Below are positions 1 through 13,993 of a DNA stretch of 64,000 bases, in pieces. Position 1 is the first letter of the stretch, and the number at the start of each line of letters is the position of its first letter. Source of the DNA: Volvox africanus (Eukaryota; Chlorophyta; Chlorophyceae; Chlamydomonadales; Volvocaceae); contig BSDZ01000028.1 in assembly GCA_030268105.1 (NCBI GenBank), positions 892,001 to 956,000 of the forward strand, read 5' to 3'. A program made the position numbers and the translations under genes. The notes below the pieces were generated by a model. It had not been told where the DNA came from. It did not search any database and saw only the letters and a list, made by a program, of their open reading frames with translations.

Positions 1-3000
1 GCCCCTCCCCTCCCGGTCAACTTGGAAAGCTCCCTGCTGTTTCTGGCGGCCCTGGCGTTCCTGATTCCCACTGGAGCGGGCCTAATGTTCAGCCCGGAGA
101 AGCCGGACTACGACACGGACAAGATGGTGCTGCGCATCAGTAGGGGCACGGCGGTGGTGCTGCTGCTGTGGTGGGGTGGGGTGTGTGGGGAGGGGTTGTG
201 ACGCGGGTAGCGAAAGAATGTAGATTGTGATGGACTTGGGCACCAGCCACCTGGTGGATATCTCACCCTTCCTGAACGGCCTGCCTTGCCGATATCTGAT
301 GCAGGTATCGCGGCTAGTCGTGCTTTACAACAGCGTCTACCGCGGTATTATGCCTCGTTCATCCGTCTTATCCCTCTCCTCCTCCTCCCTCTCGTCCTCC
401 GCGTCTGCATCCCCCCCCCCACCTCCGCAGTTACGGTTGCTACCTGGGATTTCAGTTAGGTACCCACGTGGACCTCTTCCAGGTGTGTTTGTGTATGTGT
501 GTGGGTATGTGTGTGTTTGGCACCCGAACGCCCCGACGAGTGAAACTCACGCCTTCCAATGGACTCGTGTTTCTTAGTAAAGATATGATCCGCGAACCCG
601 GACGTATACCCCAGGATGATGCCAACAACGGCAGTAGCGGCAATGGCCGCCATGGCGGCAATGGCGGCAGTAGCGGCAGTAGCGGCGGTGATTGTGAAAT
701 CACTGGTGGCTGTGGCAGTAGTGATCTTGATGCTGGTGAAGCATACGTATCACCGCACTGGAACGAGCCGCAGTTGTCCCTCACCACCTCTGTGCTACTA
801 CTCACCGCCATCACCCTCACGGTGGCAGTAGCATCAGAGTAAGTACGGTGCGCTACATGTGCCGCACATATTAATATGTGGACATTATAACATATACGTG
901 TGCTAATGGGGGAAGCGCGATGAGCGTAAGCTTCGGTTTTGGCAATAAAAAAGGAAATAAAAGCCTTTAAATGATCTATTTGTCTGCATGCCTTACCGAT
1001 ATGTCATACTGGAGCATGCAAGGGGCCTGTAACTTCAAATCGTTTTATAAGATATCAGTTATGATGATGTAATGCATGTGAAAGGATTAGTTGTAAGCCT
1101 GTAAATGCCGTAAATATAGAACGGATGAACATTTGTATGAAGGACTTAAGGGCCTTATTCATCCCGAGTTGAGTTTAATGAAACGACCCTCCTGGAGTGG
1201 CCCCCCGCGCTTCTCCCGCCTCTTCGCAAACCCTCCTCCCCCCGCCAGCACAAGGATTCGTCCTATTCGACTTCCTCCCGCCAGAAGGGGCCATTACAGC
1301 TCCGGAACCGTCAGCTGCAGTTTTGTCGTATTTTTGCCCTCCCCAGCCCCTCCGGCCTGCCTCCCTTGACCCCGCAGGTACCTAACTGCCTCTCTGGAGC
1401 AGTTCAGCAAACGGTAAAGTTGTGGTGCTGGCAGGGGTGGGTTTTGGCCGTACTGCATCGACCGGGGGAGGCGGTATTTGTTGTACGTAGACACATAATT
1501 AGACCTGATGCCGTACACAGCCGGGTATTGCCTTCTTTGACCGCTCTCCCGAATGTAGGTGAGTTGGACCCTTGGGGGGCAGAGGTCATCCCCGATCAGT
1601 GGTGCTTGTGGTGTTGGTGGTGAAGCTGTCACTTACTGTTATGTCATGTGCCTCTTCTACATTTTATTCCAAGAGCTTGCGAAGCATCATGATGACAGAT
1701 TTGACAAATATCTCAAGTCATCAGCAACAGCAACAGCATGGTCATCATGGTACTGCATTTAATCCCGCGCAGTACGACGCTGCAGGTCTGGGCTTGGTGA
1801 GGCCTTTTTAGGCACCATCGTGCTGCCCATCGCCGGAAACGCTTGCGAGCACATGACGGCCGTCATCGTGGCAACCAAGAACAAAATGGATCTGTGAGTG
1901 GAGGTCGGGGGAGGAGGTTGGGGGGAGGGGGTTGGGGGAGGGGGTTGGGGGAGGGGGTTGGGGGGAGGGGGTTTGGGGAGGGGTTTGGGGGGAGGGGTTT
2001 GGGGGGAGGGGGTTGGGAGAGGGGGTTGGGGGGAGGGGTTTGGGGGGAGGGGTTTGGGGGGAGGGGTTTGGGGGAGGGGTTTGGGGGAGGGGTTTGGGGG
2101 AGGGGTTTGGGGGGAGGGGTTTGGGGGGAGGGGTTTGGGGGGAGGGGTTTGGGGGGAGGGGTTTGGGGGGAGGGGGTTGGGGGGAGGGGGTTGGGGGAGG
2201 GGTTTGGGGGGAGGGGTTTGGGGGAGGGGTTTGGGGGAGGGGTTTGGGGGGAGGGGTTTGGGGGGAGGGGTTTGGGGGGAGGGGTTTGGGGGGAGGCTCT
2301 TGGGGGAAGGGGTAAGACGGGGTTTGGGTCTAGTGTGCGGCAGTACAAGTTCAGGGAGGTTCCTGCCTTCCTCAGACGCCCCGCTGCCACTCCGTACCGT
2401 CGCATTCCCCGCTAGCCTCCGCGTGCTTTGGACCTTACGTGTGGGTCTCGTGGGCCTTACGTGTGGGTTAGGAACTACACAACCCCCCCTCGCTTTTCTT
2501 CGGGAGAGTCTTTCGGTTTTGCCGCTGCGCTGCAAAACAGGTCCATGGGTGTGGCGATTGGCTCGTCGATTCAGGTGGCGTTATTCGCCGTACCATTGGC
2601 AGTGGTGGTTGGCTGGATTTCTGGTAGGTAGAGCAACCGTTGGCGGGCGCAGGGATTCGTACGGCAATCGTAGGGCTTCTGGAGGACCAGTGTATCGAGA
2701 AAAGTGAGAAACACGACGCAAGCCGTGACCTCCCGTGAAAGTAGCCCCAACCCACAAACCACAGACCACAAACCACAACACGCGAACCCCCAGGTCGCAC
2801 TCTTTTACATCACCAAACAGACGCATATGTACTCACATGCATATGTAAAAGATGTTGTAAAATGCAGCACGACAGACAGATTGTGAAGCGCGATGATAAG
2901 GAGCCCATGATGACTTTAAAGGCCAGGGCCTCTGTGACAGGATGGTGTTTAATGGATGCTTGACTACTTGATAGTCCCAACAGCGATTTCATCATCGCAT

Positions 3001-3543
3001 GGCGTTGAGATTCTCCCTCGCCCTCCCCTTTAATGTGTCACGTGTTGTGGCGTGACAACCAGGATTCGTGTGTTTGTCTTCCCCCCTCCCCCCTGGACTC
3101 AGCCGTACCAGATCTCGTCTACTCACTGGACGCTCACTGGACCTCCTCCCCCCCGCAGGCCACCCCTTCTCCCTCAGCTTCGATCCGTTCTCCGCCATGG
3201 CCCTGATGTTGTCGGTGGCGCAGGTACGACAGATATGGGGTTTATAGATCCAAGGGGAGTCGTGTCACAAGTGCCGGGGGGCAGAGGTTTGTGTTCGTGT
3301 TGCGATACAGGCAGCAACAAACATACTGAGTTGTTCATTCACACCACTCTGCCCACACCAGTAAATAACAACCCTCCATACTGTTAAACGAACGTATTAA
3401 CGACCTAAACGACCTTAACGACCTTAACGACTCGCCATTGACAGGTAAATTTCGTGACCGCTGGTGCCACATCGAATTGGCTGCTCGGTGTGCAACTCAT
3501 GGTCCTGTTCGCACTGCTTTCTCTGGCCTACTACTTCAAGTAA
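1..3543 (+). CDS. CAX: CAX-type vacuolar Ca2+/H+ (cation/proton) antiporter, 5' end outside window
   Basis: Exchanges cytosolic Ca2+ (or another divalent cation) for lumenal protons, normally at the vacuole membrane. Exons read from splice signals and phase: 1-170, 247-304 (least certain), 456-482, 615-838, 1378-1413, 1786-1893, 2541-2623, 3159-3223, 3445-3543 (stop TAA). Hydrophobic helices alternate throughout. The CAX signature is clear: exon 1786-1893 reads [17 protein letters not shown], which contains the GNAxEH motif, and continues as KNKMDL into the next exon, [18 protein letters not shown]. The last exon ends in the helix LLSLAYYFK, as in plant and algal CAX proteins. The loop encoded by 615-838 is unusually Gly/Ser/Asn rich. 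The intron 1894-2540 is filled by a G-rich minisatellite. The exons before the window are missing. Family assignment is secure; the exact isoform is not. Confidence 0.92.
1912..2300 (+). repeat. G-rich minisatellite in CAX intron
   Basis: About 390 bp of imperfect tandem units of roughly 14-16 bp, of the type GGGGTTTGGGGGGAG. It sits wholly inside the CAX intron between the exons ending at 1893 and starting at 2541. The G-rich strand is the coding (non-template) strand. The long open frames on both strands here are translations of the repeat and not genes. Confidence 0.95.
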
Positions 3544-6500
3544 ACCGAAGTACATCCGCTGATAAAGGGAATAGGACGCACGGTTTCTGTACGATTCGTA
3601 ATCGTACAGTTGACTAGTACGGAAGGGGTTTTGTAATGGTTGACTAAGCTTAGACGATATGTAGGACTGCAGTAGTAACTGAATTACACACAAAAGCAAG
3701 CACAGCATAGCAGCAGATGGTCCCCCATGTAGTACATGTAGTACGGTCGGTTTTTCTTTCCCTCGGTAAGGGAGGTAATAAACAGAACACATGCATTCAG
3801 CATTAAGGATATAGGAACATGCCCAGACCGCATCGCCGAAAGGTGACACCAAGGATCCCATTCCTTACCGCTTGCATGAGCGGTGCGAATTTGAATGGTT
3901 AAGGAAAAAGCCTTTCAAAAAAGCGTTTCGCGTGACGATTTTGTGGGTCCAGGGCCGGAGCACCGAGGAGGGGGGCCAGTAACCTCGCACTTTTGTGGCA
4001 GTATCGATTTTCACGACACGACGCGGTGTGCGTTTGTGTGTGTGTGTGTGTGTGTATGTATGTGTGTTGTGCATAGGCGGCGAAGGACACATACCGATTG
4101 GGCACCAAACAGTGTGAGGGTGCGTCTCTCGTAAGAACGAGATTGAATGTTGTTTTCCACCCGCCATAGTAGATCTTTACAATAATCTTTGCCAAGATTT
4201 CATGATTATGGGTTGGGTTTGGGCAGCTTGGGTTGGATGAAGTCACGTTATGCAGCAGGGCGAGCTTCAGACCGACATAATGTATATATACATGTACGGT
4301 GGCGGGCTGGGGGTTAACCTTTATGACTGCTACAGAGTTGACGACAAAAAAGGCAGTTGCAACTTACTGATGCACACGACTTCGAGGTCCTAATTGGATG
4401 GAGGGCGCGCCACGTGCCTGGCCTGCGTCCTCACCGCGCTTGCGTGTGTCCTGTACAGGCACTTGGCGCTTCCCCGCGTTCGCTGCTTCAGGAGGACGTC
4501 GCGACTCCTCCTTTCCTTGTAATTAACTAATATTATTACTTTAGAGAAAACTTCAGAGCATTATAATTCAGATATACGTATATTTTTATACTCCATATCG
4601 GGTCGCCGCGGGCGGGCGCGCGCCGTCCGCTCGTCCCGTTTCGTCCGACGCGCCCCGCAGACGCGCGGCGTTGGGACCGGCCAACTCGTTGGATATTCAC
4701 TGTAATTGGTTTTCAACGCGGGTGGGTGAAAACCAAAGTGCTACGGACTGCGACAAGTCTGCCTGTTGCATATTTGGCCTGGCTTAGGTGGCACAGGGCA
4801 ACTTCTTTTCACGTCAGCTAGCCGGCGTTCTCCAATCCTCACGATATTATCAAAAAGGTCCGGTGAAGAGATCCGAAGGTGGGAAAACAGTCAAAAGCTG
4901 TTCTTTCTCTATGTTTGCGTGGACTTGTAGCCGCTGGCGGATGCAGCACTTGGTGGGCGTGAGGGAGGGACCTTGGGCACCGAAGTCGGGTCGGATTTGG
5001 ATGTGGGTGTGGGAAGATAAACAGTCAGGGAGTTTAGGGGCAATAACTGTGAAGAGGGATGATAGCGGTTGCGAAGGTGAAGGATGCTACGGCTGTGCAG
5101 AAGAAGACGGACGTATGTTGCGAAACGCCTCTCGGTAGGTCTGTTGCTTGAGTCTTCGTAGCAGAGTGCGCGCGCAGTCGTGATAGGATTTCCTGTTCAG
5201 GACTTCTTAGTATGCCATGGAAAGGGCCGCCGGAAGTTTTCGTGTACATGTTGACGCATGGCAACGACCTGTACACGTGTCCGTACCTATGTGGGCTTTG
5301 CCAAGTTTTACGGGCAGTAACGCAATAATTGTTGTTATCATGAAGCATCAAGACTCAAGAAAAAGGGTATGTATGCTTGTAAGCTTAGTTCTGCACACAA
5401 ACGGACTGTCATGCTCGGTCAAACAACGTTGGTGGTGAGTTGTATGATGTTGTGAGCATTCCTTACGGGGAGATTCACAAGCATCTGATACATATCCCAC
5501 ATCGGATATTTATCCCACATCCTAAATAAGATGATGGATTTACAATTAGGTAAAGCGATCGTCACGGTAATGTTGACGTGGTCATAAAGAACCTATGCAC
5601 CTGCCGTGGATGCAACAGGGGCATGGCGTTTCTGGCCGATCTGGGCCTTATCTTACCGCGGCGAGGTAGATATATATGATGAGGTAGTACTCCTCGTGAT
5701 ATATGTATTTATATTATACTTACTGTGCTGCATCTTCTTACAAATGTTTATATGTTTTGGTGGGTAAGGCTGCCGGCTTGAGAACAATCTAGCTGATGGC
5801 ATTCATAGTCACGGTATCGTCCCTGTTTGCCTCTCGGTTCCCGGGAAGTTTGATATATGCGAACTCGAAGACTGAAATTTAGGACTTTTGATATACAGAA
5901 ATCTCGTTATTATTCCTGTGAACAGTAATGACGCGCCGAACAGTGGCGACGACCGCATACATCCTTCTTCTTGCATGGCCGTGTGAGTTATAAAATTCCA
6001 CCTTGGTGTTGCAATTATCTTTTGATATTACGTTACGGATATGAAGAGATCGTATGCAATAATCAATTTCGGCTATGACGTAAAACATTCCCTTATTGCT
6101 TGAATTTTTGACATAATTTAAGGCAAATTTGAAAATAGAGCGCAAACTGTTGTCATGCTCTGCATGCCGCACGACGTTATACGCACCTGTGCGACTAGAG
6201 CTCTGACCGTTCCGTATACGCATACACTTGTCTTTGAAATGGGCGCTATGGTATAATACCTGACGTTACAATTCATTAATGACAGCACGTTTTCCTGCGC
6301 CCTTGTCTGTCTCGTGAGTGACCCGCATGCTGCCGTTGAAACGCAAATGCAGGTTTCACACAGAGCATCAGACCACGTAAGTCATCGCAGGATCAGGCTC
6401 TACTGAGAAGAAGTCTAATGCCATCACGAACTGTCTGCGTTTGCCAAGCTGGCATCGGCCGTCGGTTAGCCCACATAATTTGGCGGACATTGTGAAAACA

Positions 6501-7560
6501 TCCTCCACATGCCTGAAAATATCTAATCTCAGGAAGTGGAAACGGCGTCCGTTTGGTGGGCGGCTCAGGTTCCAGGGGACGGCTGGAGATATCTTCAACT
6601 GCACCTTGGCTACTGGCCGAGGGTGAGGAAATCGCCTGGCGCCCTGTGTGCGCTATTGGCGGTTTGTTTGACAATACTGTAGCACAGGTATGTCCGTTAA
6701 AGGTCCTGTAAAGGTCCTGGTTCCGTTTGGATGGCTAAAATACTATATCCCTTGTCATGAATCCGGTATGTAAGAACTCTGCCCGCATGCATACAGGCTT
6801 ACCATTTCATCCTTAGCGGTTGCCGGTTTGTTTGTCCTGCCGTATTTAAGTAATAATATTTACGATTGGGTTTATATCCAACTCACCATACAGTTTGCTG
6901 ATTTTCAATAAATGTGGATCCGGCCGGTCGACTCTCGTCTAGCCACCTTTAGCAGGGCGCGCGACAACCTATACCTATGCATTTCCCAATTATTATTTTG
7001 ACTGCAATTATTATTGCAACATCCAATTATGGATGTTGCAATAATATTAATGTTGCGATGGAGCGGCCCGGGGGAATGCTGAACTAAAACCATACTGCCG
7101 TAAGTACTATTAAGCAGAATTTAAGGCTGCCGCCACCCTTTATCCCCCCTCCCACCGCCCTCCTTGAACCTTTGGAGGAGAGTTTTTGGGGTAACCCAAA
7201 CCCCCATCACACGCACACACAATGATGCGCACACAAATGATTTTCACGACGAATGTTGGGAGAAGGATTATTTTTTCGTTAAAACGATTGAGAGCCCTAG
7301 CATGATAACCTATTAAGTACTGATATTGCACAGTTTTCGAAAGCGACAGAGAAGAGCTACATCCACTGTATCGAATCCTTGAGGATTAAAAGCCGTAGAT
7401 GAGTCAGAAAACTAGGATGAGTTATCAACTAACTTAATGATCTCATGAACTAAATTTGTGCCGTTGTATGTACGCCAGCAATTCCTAACGGCTGGCTGTA
7501 AAGCTCGGATTTGCTACAAAACGAACAAATGTGATTTTTTTCGTCGTTTGAAGTCGTGAT
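3544..7560. other. Intergenic stretch without a recognised gene
   Basis: No open frame here shows family motifs or a convincing exon chain. It contains a (GT)n run near 4036-4067 (interrupted by GTAT units), a very GC-rich island near 4600-4680, and AT-rich sequence from about 5640 to 7450. Short frames on both strands look like chance openings. An undetected short-exon gene cannot be excluded. Confidence 0.6.
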
Positions 7561-8620
7561 TTCGTAAAGTGCGAGCCAAGGCTCGTCACGTGGAAAGATT
7601 TCGTAAAACCTTTGCGCCACAAGTTGGTAAGCCGTATCCTTTTTATTCTGACATTCTTTTCTGTCATTTTGTTTTTTTGGTGGCGTCCGCAGATTATGTG
7701 CAAGTTAATCGGTTACAAGTACGGCAGGCGGTACTTCTCACCCGATGTAGCGTATCGAGCTCCGCCAGACGGAGCTCTTTCTGCAGTGTACGTTTGTACG
7801 GGATGAAATACGGCGCTCAATCGCGAGCCTTCCCTCTCTGTCCCTCCTCCCTCCCGGACTGGCTGAAGTTCGCCATCTTCGCCTCACAGCACCAAATGTC
7901 CTGATAGTCATTTTCAACAAGTCCAGCCCTCGTGACTATCTTTCCTGTTTTTTCCACGACCCCTCCACCTCAGAGCCTCACCACCACCACGTTAAATATT
8001 GCGCCCACATTCATGGTATTGCTCAGGGGCGAGGCCCCGCCACATGCCATTTGTCTTCTTCAGGCCCTTGACCTCGGACCTTTGCATTCGAATATCAGCC
8101 GCATCATAAAGCTGCGGCTGCGGTTGGAGTTGTACGACTAGGAATCTGACGAGTGGGAATTTGTAAGTCTTTTATGCCATGCTCTCTTCCTCGTGTATAG
8201 GTACGACCCCGTAGGTTACGTGTACTGCGATGTAAATGCACGCCTAAGGCGTTTGGTTGGCAGTGATCTGCCTAGTGAAGGCGAGGGCGGCAGTAGCGCC
8301 GCTGCTACTCTTGCGGCTGTAGCGGCAGCCACAGTCACAACGGAATCTCATGAACATCATGTCAACAATGCCAAAAGCCAGCGTTCCGAAACCAGCTCCA
8401 AAACGGGCGCCGAAATCAATCCGTTGTACGGCAGCAGTGACTTCACAACGCACCGTCGCCGTAACCATGCGCGATCGCTCTTGGCGGCCCTGTACGGCAA
8501 CATCAGCATTCCGGATACTGCGCCGTACTGGTGTCGGTTCCGGTTGGGCGACTGCGATTATACGGGACCTTTGGTCGGCATCGAGTGCTCTAGTAAGTGT
8601 GTGTTTTGCCGTACAACATG
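7560..8620 (+). other. Possible unrecognised coding segments
   Basis: Several exon-like pieces occur on the + strand. A stretch after the acceptor near 8063 encodes ALDLGPLHSNISR and continues to LRLELYD followed by TAG at 8139-8141. A consensus GTAAGT donor follows at about 8162. A further open frame begins after the acceptor near 8201 and reads RYDPVGYVYCDVNARL. I do not recognise a family. The in-frame TAG before the good donor could mark a real C-terminus or a decayed gene. Treat this as a hint only. Confidence 0.25.
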
Positions 8621-9578
8621 AAAATAAACATGTACTGTCAACGTTTTTCCTGGGTACGAACTTATCGTGCTCATCAGCTGTCCAGGACTGACAGGAAGCA
8701 TGCAAATATTGGGACCGATCGAATCGGCATGGAATGAAAAGTACTCATAATACCCACACAACGGCATCCTGGCCGGGGAGCCTGGGAGGGGTTTTGGAGG
8801 GTGGGAGAGGGAGGGCTCCCAGCGCGTGTCTTGTAGACAGGTGTAGATGGGGCTCTCAGTGGACGTAGCCGTAGAGCTTTTCAGGGGGCCGCCTTCCCGC
8901 TTGGTGGCGCGTTACCCTCCCCTCCCCTCCCCCCGGTTTTAGAGGAGTCTAGCTTTTCTGCTCAGCTGTTTGGGGGGTCCTAGCTTAGTGCCCCCTTTCC
9001 TTAGTTAAGAGTGTCCCTGGGAGTGAGGGCCAGGCCTTGGCTCGGGTGGCTGTGGCTGTGGAGGTGGAGGTTTTTTTCCCAGTTTTTGGGTGGTAGGGCT
9101 TGCTGGCAAGCCTTCTCCTTGTCCTCTCCTGCTGGGAGCTGCTGGTCTGGTTGGGTGAGGCTCTGTTCTTTGAGTAGCCAGGCGAGAGGTTTGAGTGCCC
9201 TTGCTGGCTCGAGCGAGGGGAGAAGCGCGCGGTACGACAGACAGACTAAGCCGTGTGTTCCCCCTCCCCTGCGCGGTGGTTCGGCCCGGGGATCAGGGCC
9301 CCCGGTGCTTCTCCTTTCAGGTCAAGTCGCCCAGCCACAATGTAATACCCTTTCATATACACAATATGTATATATAATAATGATATGTACATGAGCTTTG
9401 TATTACTTGACCTCAATTAAGGCTATGTATTTAAGAGTATGTATTTCGTATGGTTTCTTTTCCGCTGGTAAAGAGACACATGAATGTATCCCGATAGATG
9501 CACCGATCAATGCACGATGCGGGCCCCCGCTCCCTCCCCGTTTCCTCTTGTACGTCATGTACGAGCACAGATAAAAGA

Positions 9579-11567
<1,989 letters not shown>

Positions 11568-11780
11568 CAAAGTTACTGTTACGATTACGTTATCGTGCTG
11601 CAAAACAATACCCAAGCCGATCCGTTTCCTAGTTCATAGGAAAGGCTGTAAAAGGCTGTAAGAAATGTGTTGACCCCAACTTACGTCACAACTTACCTGA
11701 GAGTTTGATTGTTGGGGGACTTGCATGAAAACGACGAACCCCCCTTTTTACGGGTCCCCTTCTCCCCTTCCCGGCGCTGA

Positions 11781-12090
11781 TGCAGTTCCCGCTGCGCCGC
11801 CCGCCCGCACGCCCCTCCTATTTGACCCCGACCGCGTCAGCGGCTGGGCTTCCGTCACCAGCATGGGGAACTATGAACAAGCACTTCGGATCCAAGATCT
11901 GGATCTAGAGGTGGGTACGTCTGCTGGGAGTGTCGCTTAAGTCTCCCAATCGGTCCTTATTATGTGTGTCATTGTCGTACAACATGTCGTGTCATGTTGT
12001 ATGCCTGAACGGGAAGGTGTTGCTATCAATGCCATTTATGAGTACATGGAAGAAGTGCCCCGTGCCCCTATCACGTACTTGGGGTTTTAG
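11781..12090 (+). other. Exon-like segments of unknown affiliation
   Basis: An acceptor-like TGATGCAG near 11780 is followed by an open segment reading PPARTPLLFDPDRVSGW, then MGNYEQALRIQDLDLE, and then a donor-like GTGGGT at 11911. A further open stretch ends with EYMEEVPRAPITYLGF and a stop near 12090. The gap between them is too short for a normal intron. These could be the 3' part of the preceding secreted-protein gene or a separate gene. No family is recognised. Confidence 0.3.
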
Positions 12091-13990
12091 GGTTTTAAGG
12101 CTCCGAATCAGACACATGAACGCAATGCGTCATGCGCACCACGCCATCTACGAAGCCATAGACTCTAGGAAGCCCTAAATCCTTCAAAAGCGGTTTTCCA
12201 CTCACTCTTGTTGACGAGCCCCACTCACTCACTCTTCCCGTTCTGAGCAGGTCTCGACCACGCCGTGCCGCCTAGGGACACTCTTCGCCGTGACGTGCAC
12301 GCGGAGGTCGGAGCGCTAGCTGGGTTACGAGTGACAGCTTGGAAGGGTGACAGATAGCTCGGACGGTTTAGGTGTTCAGGTGTTGATGCCGGATATGTGT
12401 ATGAGAGGGAGCAGCTCCCCGCCAGACAGAGCTGTATCAGACGAGGGAGCAGAAACGCCCATATGAGCTCATGCAGGGTCATATCGCCGCGTGTGGTCAG
12501 TGAGGGATGTGTACACACCTTGGTGGAGGGGGCCAGGAGAGGGTGAGAAGGTGGAGAGATGAGAGGGAGGGGATCGGGCCTGGAGACGGAGGCGCATATT
12601 TGAGTACGGGTAGGTCCTCCGGTAGCTTGTGCCGGTTCTGGCTGGAGGGGTAGCCGGGGGCTCGTATGCAGACAGCAAGGAAAGCAGCAGCAGTAGCAGC
12701 TGTTGCAGCATAGTTGGAGTAGGTGTGCAGTGGCATATGGAGATATTTGGATATGTACGTTATGTGTGCTGGTGCCTTTTTTGTGCTTCCCCATCGGCAA
12801 GCGCGAGAGGAAGCAGACAGCGGAGCGAACGGGGCACACATCGACGACACGTATACAGATGCCCTCCAGGTGGCCACAGGTAAAGGTTGTGTTAAGATAT
12901 GGTTTTTTAAGCGGGTGTTGCACCCGCATACATTTGTATGGCGGCTGGCTTGTTGCAAGCCATGTTGTTCGCATCACATGTGTTGTTGTCGGCCACATCC
13001 TGTTTGAGATATGGTGCACAATGGGCCGTTTGTTTTATAAGTTTTCGTTATCTAAACCCTTCAATCTGACGCTAGTGCGCATGGGTGCCTTGTTACGCTG
13101 CCCATACGCCTTAATAAAACATCCAGCGTCAGCACGACAATGTTGCCGCAACTAGGTGGCCGCAGTGGGGCGGGAGAAATGGAAGCCTGCATGAAGGGAA
13201 GGTCGCAAGGGGGGGATGTGTTTCAGCTCTGCTGGAGGTCAGTTATCTTTGTACGTCAGTAGATGGCGCGCGGAGTTGGCACTAGCCAAGATTTAACTGT
13301 TCCAAGATATCATGTGAATACCTAATATATATGTTAATATGAAATCTAGTGCCCGTAGAGGCGTTCGCTTTGAGTGTGTGGCGCTAATTTGCGTGCGGCG
13401 CGACGAGCGAGGAGGAGGAGGAGGCGAGAAGCTTTGATAATATGGCTCTACTCAATTCCACAAGTGCACATGCGGTAGAAATTTAAAAACTTCCGCCTTT
13501 TTGCATTAGTTGTACAGACTTGCGCTTGTCGAAATAGAAATTGCGTTTGAAGGACTGGACCCGCTGCGCAAACTTCACGTCTTTGCTGATAGTGGTGGTC
13601 CTTCGGAATTGATTTTATAAAAGAACTTACCCTTCCGAGGATACTGCATATAAATAAGTTGTTAAAAAATGTTAATGCTCCAAAAGCGCCATGCCCTTTC
13701 TCTGTTTACCGTACTCTGCCGTATCGGCATCGGCTGCCATGGCCGTATAAATTAATGGACGAGCCTGATGAGATATACTCCAAGAGACTCGAAACGCCGT
13801 TGATGACTCCACAGGCACATCGCGACGGCACTTTTACACTTCGCTGTACCCGTCACTCCCTCTGCACAGCATCTGGTAATATTTTCAAGCTCAACCCGTC
13901 AGTCGGTCCATGACTGCCTCCAGAGACAGTGCGCACAATCCGTCCTGTCCAGCTGGCTCGCCCTCCGAAACCAGTGGCCTCCTCTACAGC
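12091..13990. other. Stretch without a recognised gene
   Basis: Open frames on both strands are low-complexity or lack splice support. The sequence lies between the probable secreted-protein locus (+) and the stop codon of the HEAT-repeat gene (-), so part of it is presumably 3' untranslated sequence. Nothing else can be assigned. Confidence 0.5.
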
Positions 13991-13993
13991 GCT

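Noticed and set aside
1759..2707. Long Gly/Trp- and Pro-rich open frames on both strands
   Set aside because: They are translations of the G-rich minisatellite inside the CAX intron.
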